From a virus, in IMG/VR virus record IMGVR_UViG_3300025087_000186, positions 1 through 39,257 of that record: a DNA stretch of 39,257 nucleotides. One strand, written 5' to 3'. The position numbers and the translations under genes were made by a program. The notes beneath the pieces were generated by a model. The model saw only the letters and a program-made list of their open reading frames with translations. It did no database searches and was not told where the DNA came from. The number at the start of each line of letters is the position of its first letter. Within the stretch, counting starts at the first letter, position 1. Positions 38,686 to 39,257 of this stretch are shown one piece after another.

Positions 38686-39257
38686 ATGAAGATCACAAAG
38701 GGGTGGTTTAAAGAGCATGATGGTAAATGGTTTTTAAGAACGTCAGACAATGGAGTCTCGCACAACAATTTTAAGCGCACGCCAGTGGGGCAGTGGAATG
38801 TTGCTACCAACTGGACCGGTGAGCCGTCATGTAACGCCTGTGGCGGCTTTTTCGGTATAGACCCAGAGGCTTATAGGTTTGGCCTGCCGATACGTAAAAC
38901 ATTTGAGCTTTGCCTGTGGCGTGGCGACCGTGTTGTTATTGATGGCGACAAGATTTGCGTGCGTGGATACAAGGTGGTCTCAGTGGACGCAGATATCCCT
39001 GACGAGGCGTTTAACTTGTGCGGGATATTTACACCCCAAAACCTGGAAACTATTACCCCAAAAGATGGAGAGGTTTATCTTATAAGACAGAATCGGATGG
39101 TCAACATATCTAACCAGAGCGGTGGTTATTGCTGGTTCCACGGCAACAGCAAGTGCGGAACGGTATCCGGCCAGAGCGGTGGTAATTGCTGGTTCCACGG
39201 CAACAGCAAGTGCGGAACGGTATCCGGCCAGAGCGGTGGTAATTGCTGGTTCCACGG
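38686..39257 (+). CDS. 57-bp-repeat protein, N-terminal part (runs off the right end)
   Basis: The frame opens at ATG 38686 after AAGGGAGAAAG and is still open at base 39257; it resumes at base 3 of the left end. The first ~141 residues are a non-repeated domain (KITKGWFKEHDGKWFLRTSD, CNACGG at Cys52/55, KTFELCLWRGDRVVIDGDKI). From about residue 142 come 19-residue units (SGQSGGNCWFHGNSKCGTV), three of them visible here, the first with Tyr for Asn. The N-domain may anchor or control, the repeats may form an extended solenoid. Function unknown. The full protein has at least 6 units. Confidence 0.7.
   Translation, partial: MKITKGWFKEHDGKWFLRTSDNGVSHNNFKRTPVGQWNVATNWTGEPSCNACGGFFGIDPEAYRFGLPIRKTFELCLWRGDRVVIDGDKICVRGYKVVSVDADIPDEAFNLCGIFTPQNLETITPKDGEVYLIRQNRMVNISNQSGGYCWFHGNSKCGTVSGQSGGNCWFHGNSKCGTVSGQSGGNCWFH
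39110..39257 (+). repeat. 57-bp tandem repeat array, right part
   Basis: Two and a half or more units follow a first, slightly different one. They match the left-end units except CAC instead of TAC in the codon after TGG TTC. Joining the two ends needs at least the 14 missing bases CAACAGCAAGTGCG, plus an unknown number of whole units. Confidence 0.95.

Noticed and set aside
38980-39255. 91-aa minus-strand frame through the right repeat array
   Set aside because: It is antisense to the coherent plus-strand gene, open mainly because the unit length is a multiple of three.
1-39257. CRISPR array, tRNA, IS element or att site
   Set aside because: I saw no spacer-type repeats, cloverleaf, transposase or integrase. 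The only tandem arrays are coding repeats.

Overview
The window looks like an almost complete genome of a tailed, siphovirus-like bacteriophage, about 39 kb. It has a terminase, DUF4055-type portal, Mu gpF-like head protein, HK97-type capsid, tail terminator, tail tube, frameshifted tail chaperones and a tape measure, with no contractile sheath. The host cannot be read directly. A lipobox protein, strong Shine-Dalgarno sites and sigma70-like promoters fit a Gram-negative bacterium; a sulfate-reducer-like Desulfobacterota host is only a guess. I see no integrase, tRNA, CRISPR array or IS element.

Two opposed transcription units diverge from a promoter region at about 38349-38443 and converge at 30534/30544. 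The rightward unit starts with a small zinc-finger protein (38464) and a gene made of 57-bp tandem repeats that runs off the right end and finishes at 185. The sequence is therefore a circular map broken inside a repeat array. Next come small proteins, an N4/N6 DNA methyltransferase, a membrane protein, an alanine-rich repeat protein, replication genes (initiator-like protein, DnaB-like helicase, PD-(D/E)XK nuclease), a C5-cytosine methyltransferase with a second gene nested inside it, and a ParB-like protein.

From 7364 to 30534 lies the virion module: terminases, portal, head protein, scaffold, capsid, cement protein, fibre-like and adaptor proteins, a lysis-like cluster (17430-18573), tail completion, terminator, tube, chaperones (-1 frameshift), tape measure and a tail-tip protein.

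The leftward unit (38324 to 30544) starts with a Cro/CI-like HTH protein. It carries small coupled genes, an SbcC-like ATPase, RecT, a metallo-beta-lactamase-fold protein, a DUF1367-like protein, a YbcO-like nuclease and a lipoprotein. RecT, the nucleases and the ATPase suggest annealing-based recombination.

No stretch above 300 bases lacks a gene. The longer gaps hold promoters, hairpins or a terminator. The best leads are the nested gene in the cytosine methyltransferase, a cysteine-peptidase-like domain inserted in the head protein, a 27-bp stem/three-way junction before the replication gene, the 57-bp repeat gene, and in-frame microsatellites in several early genes.
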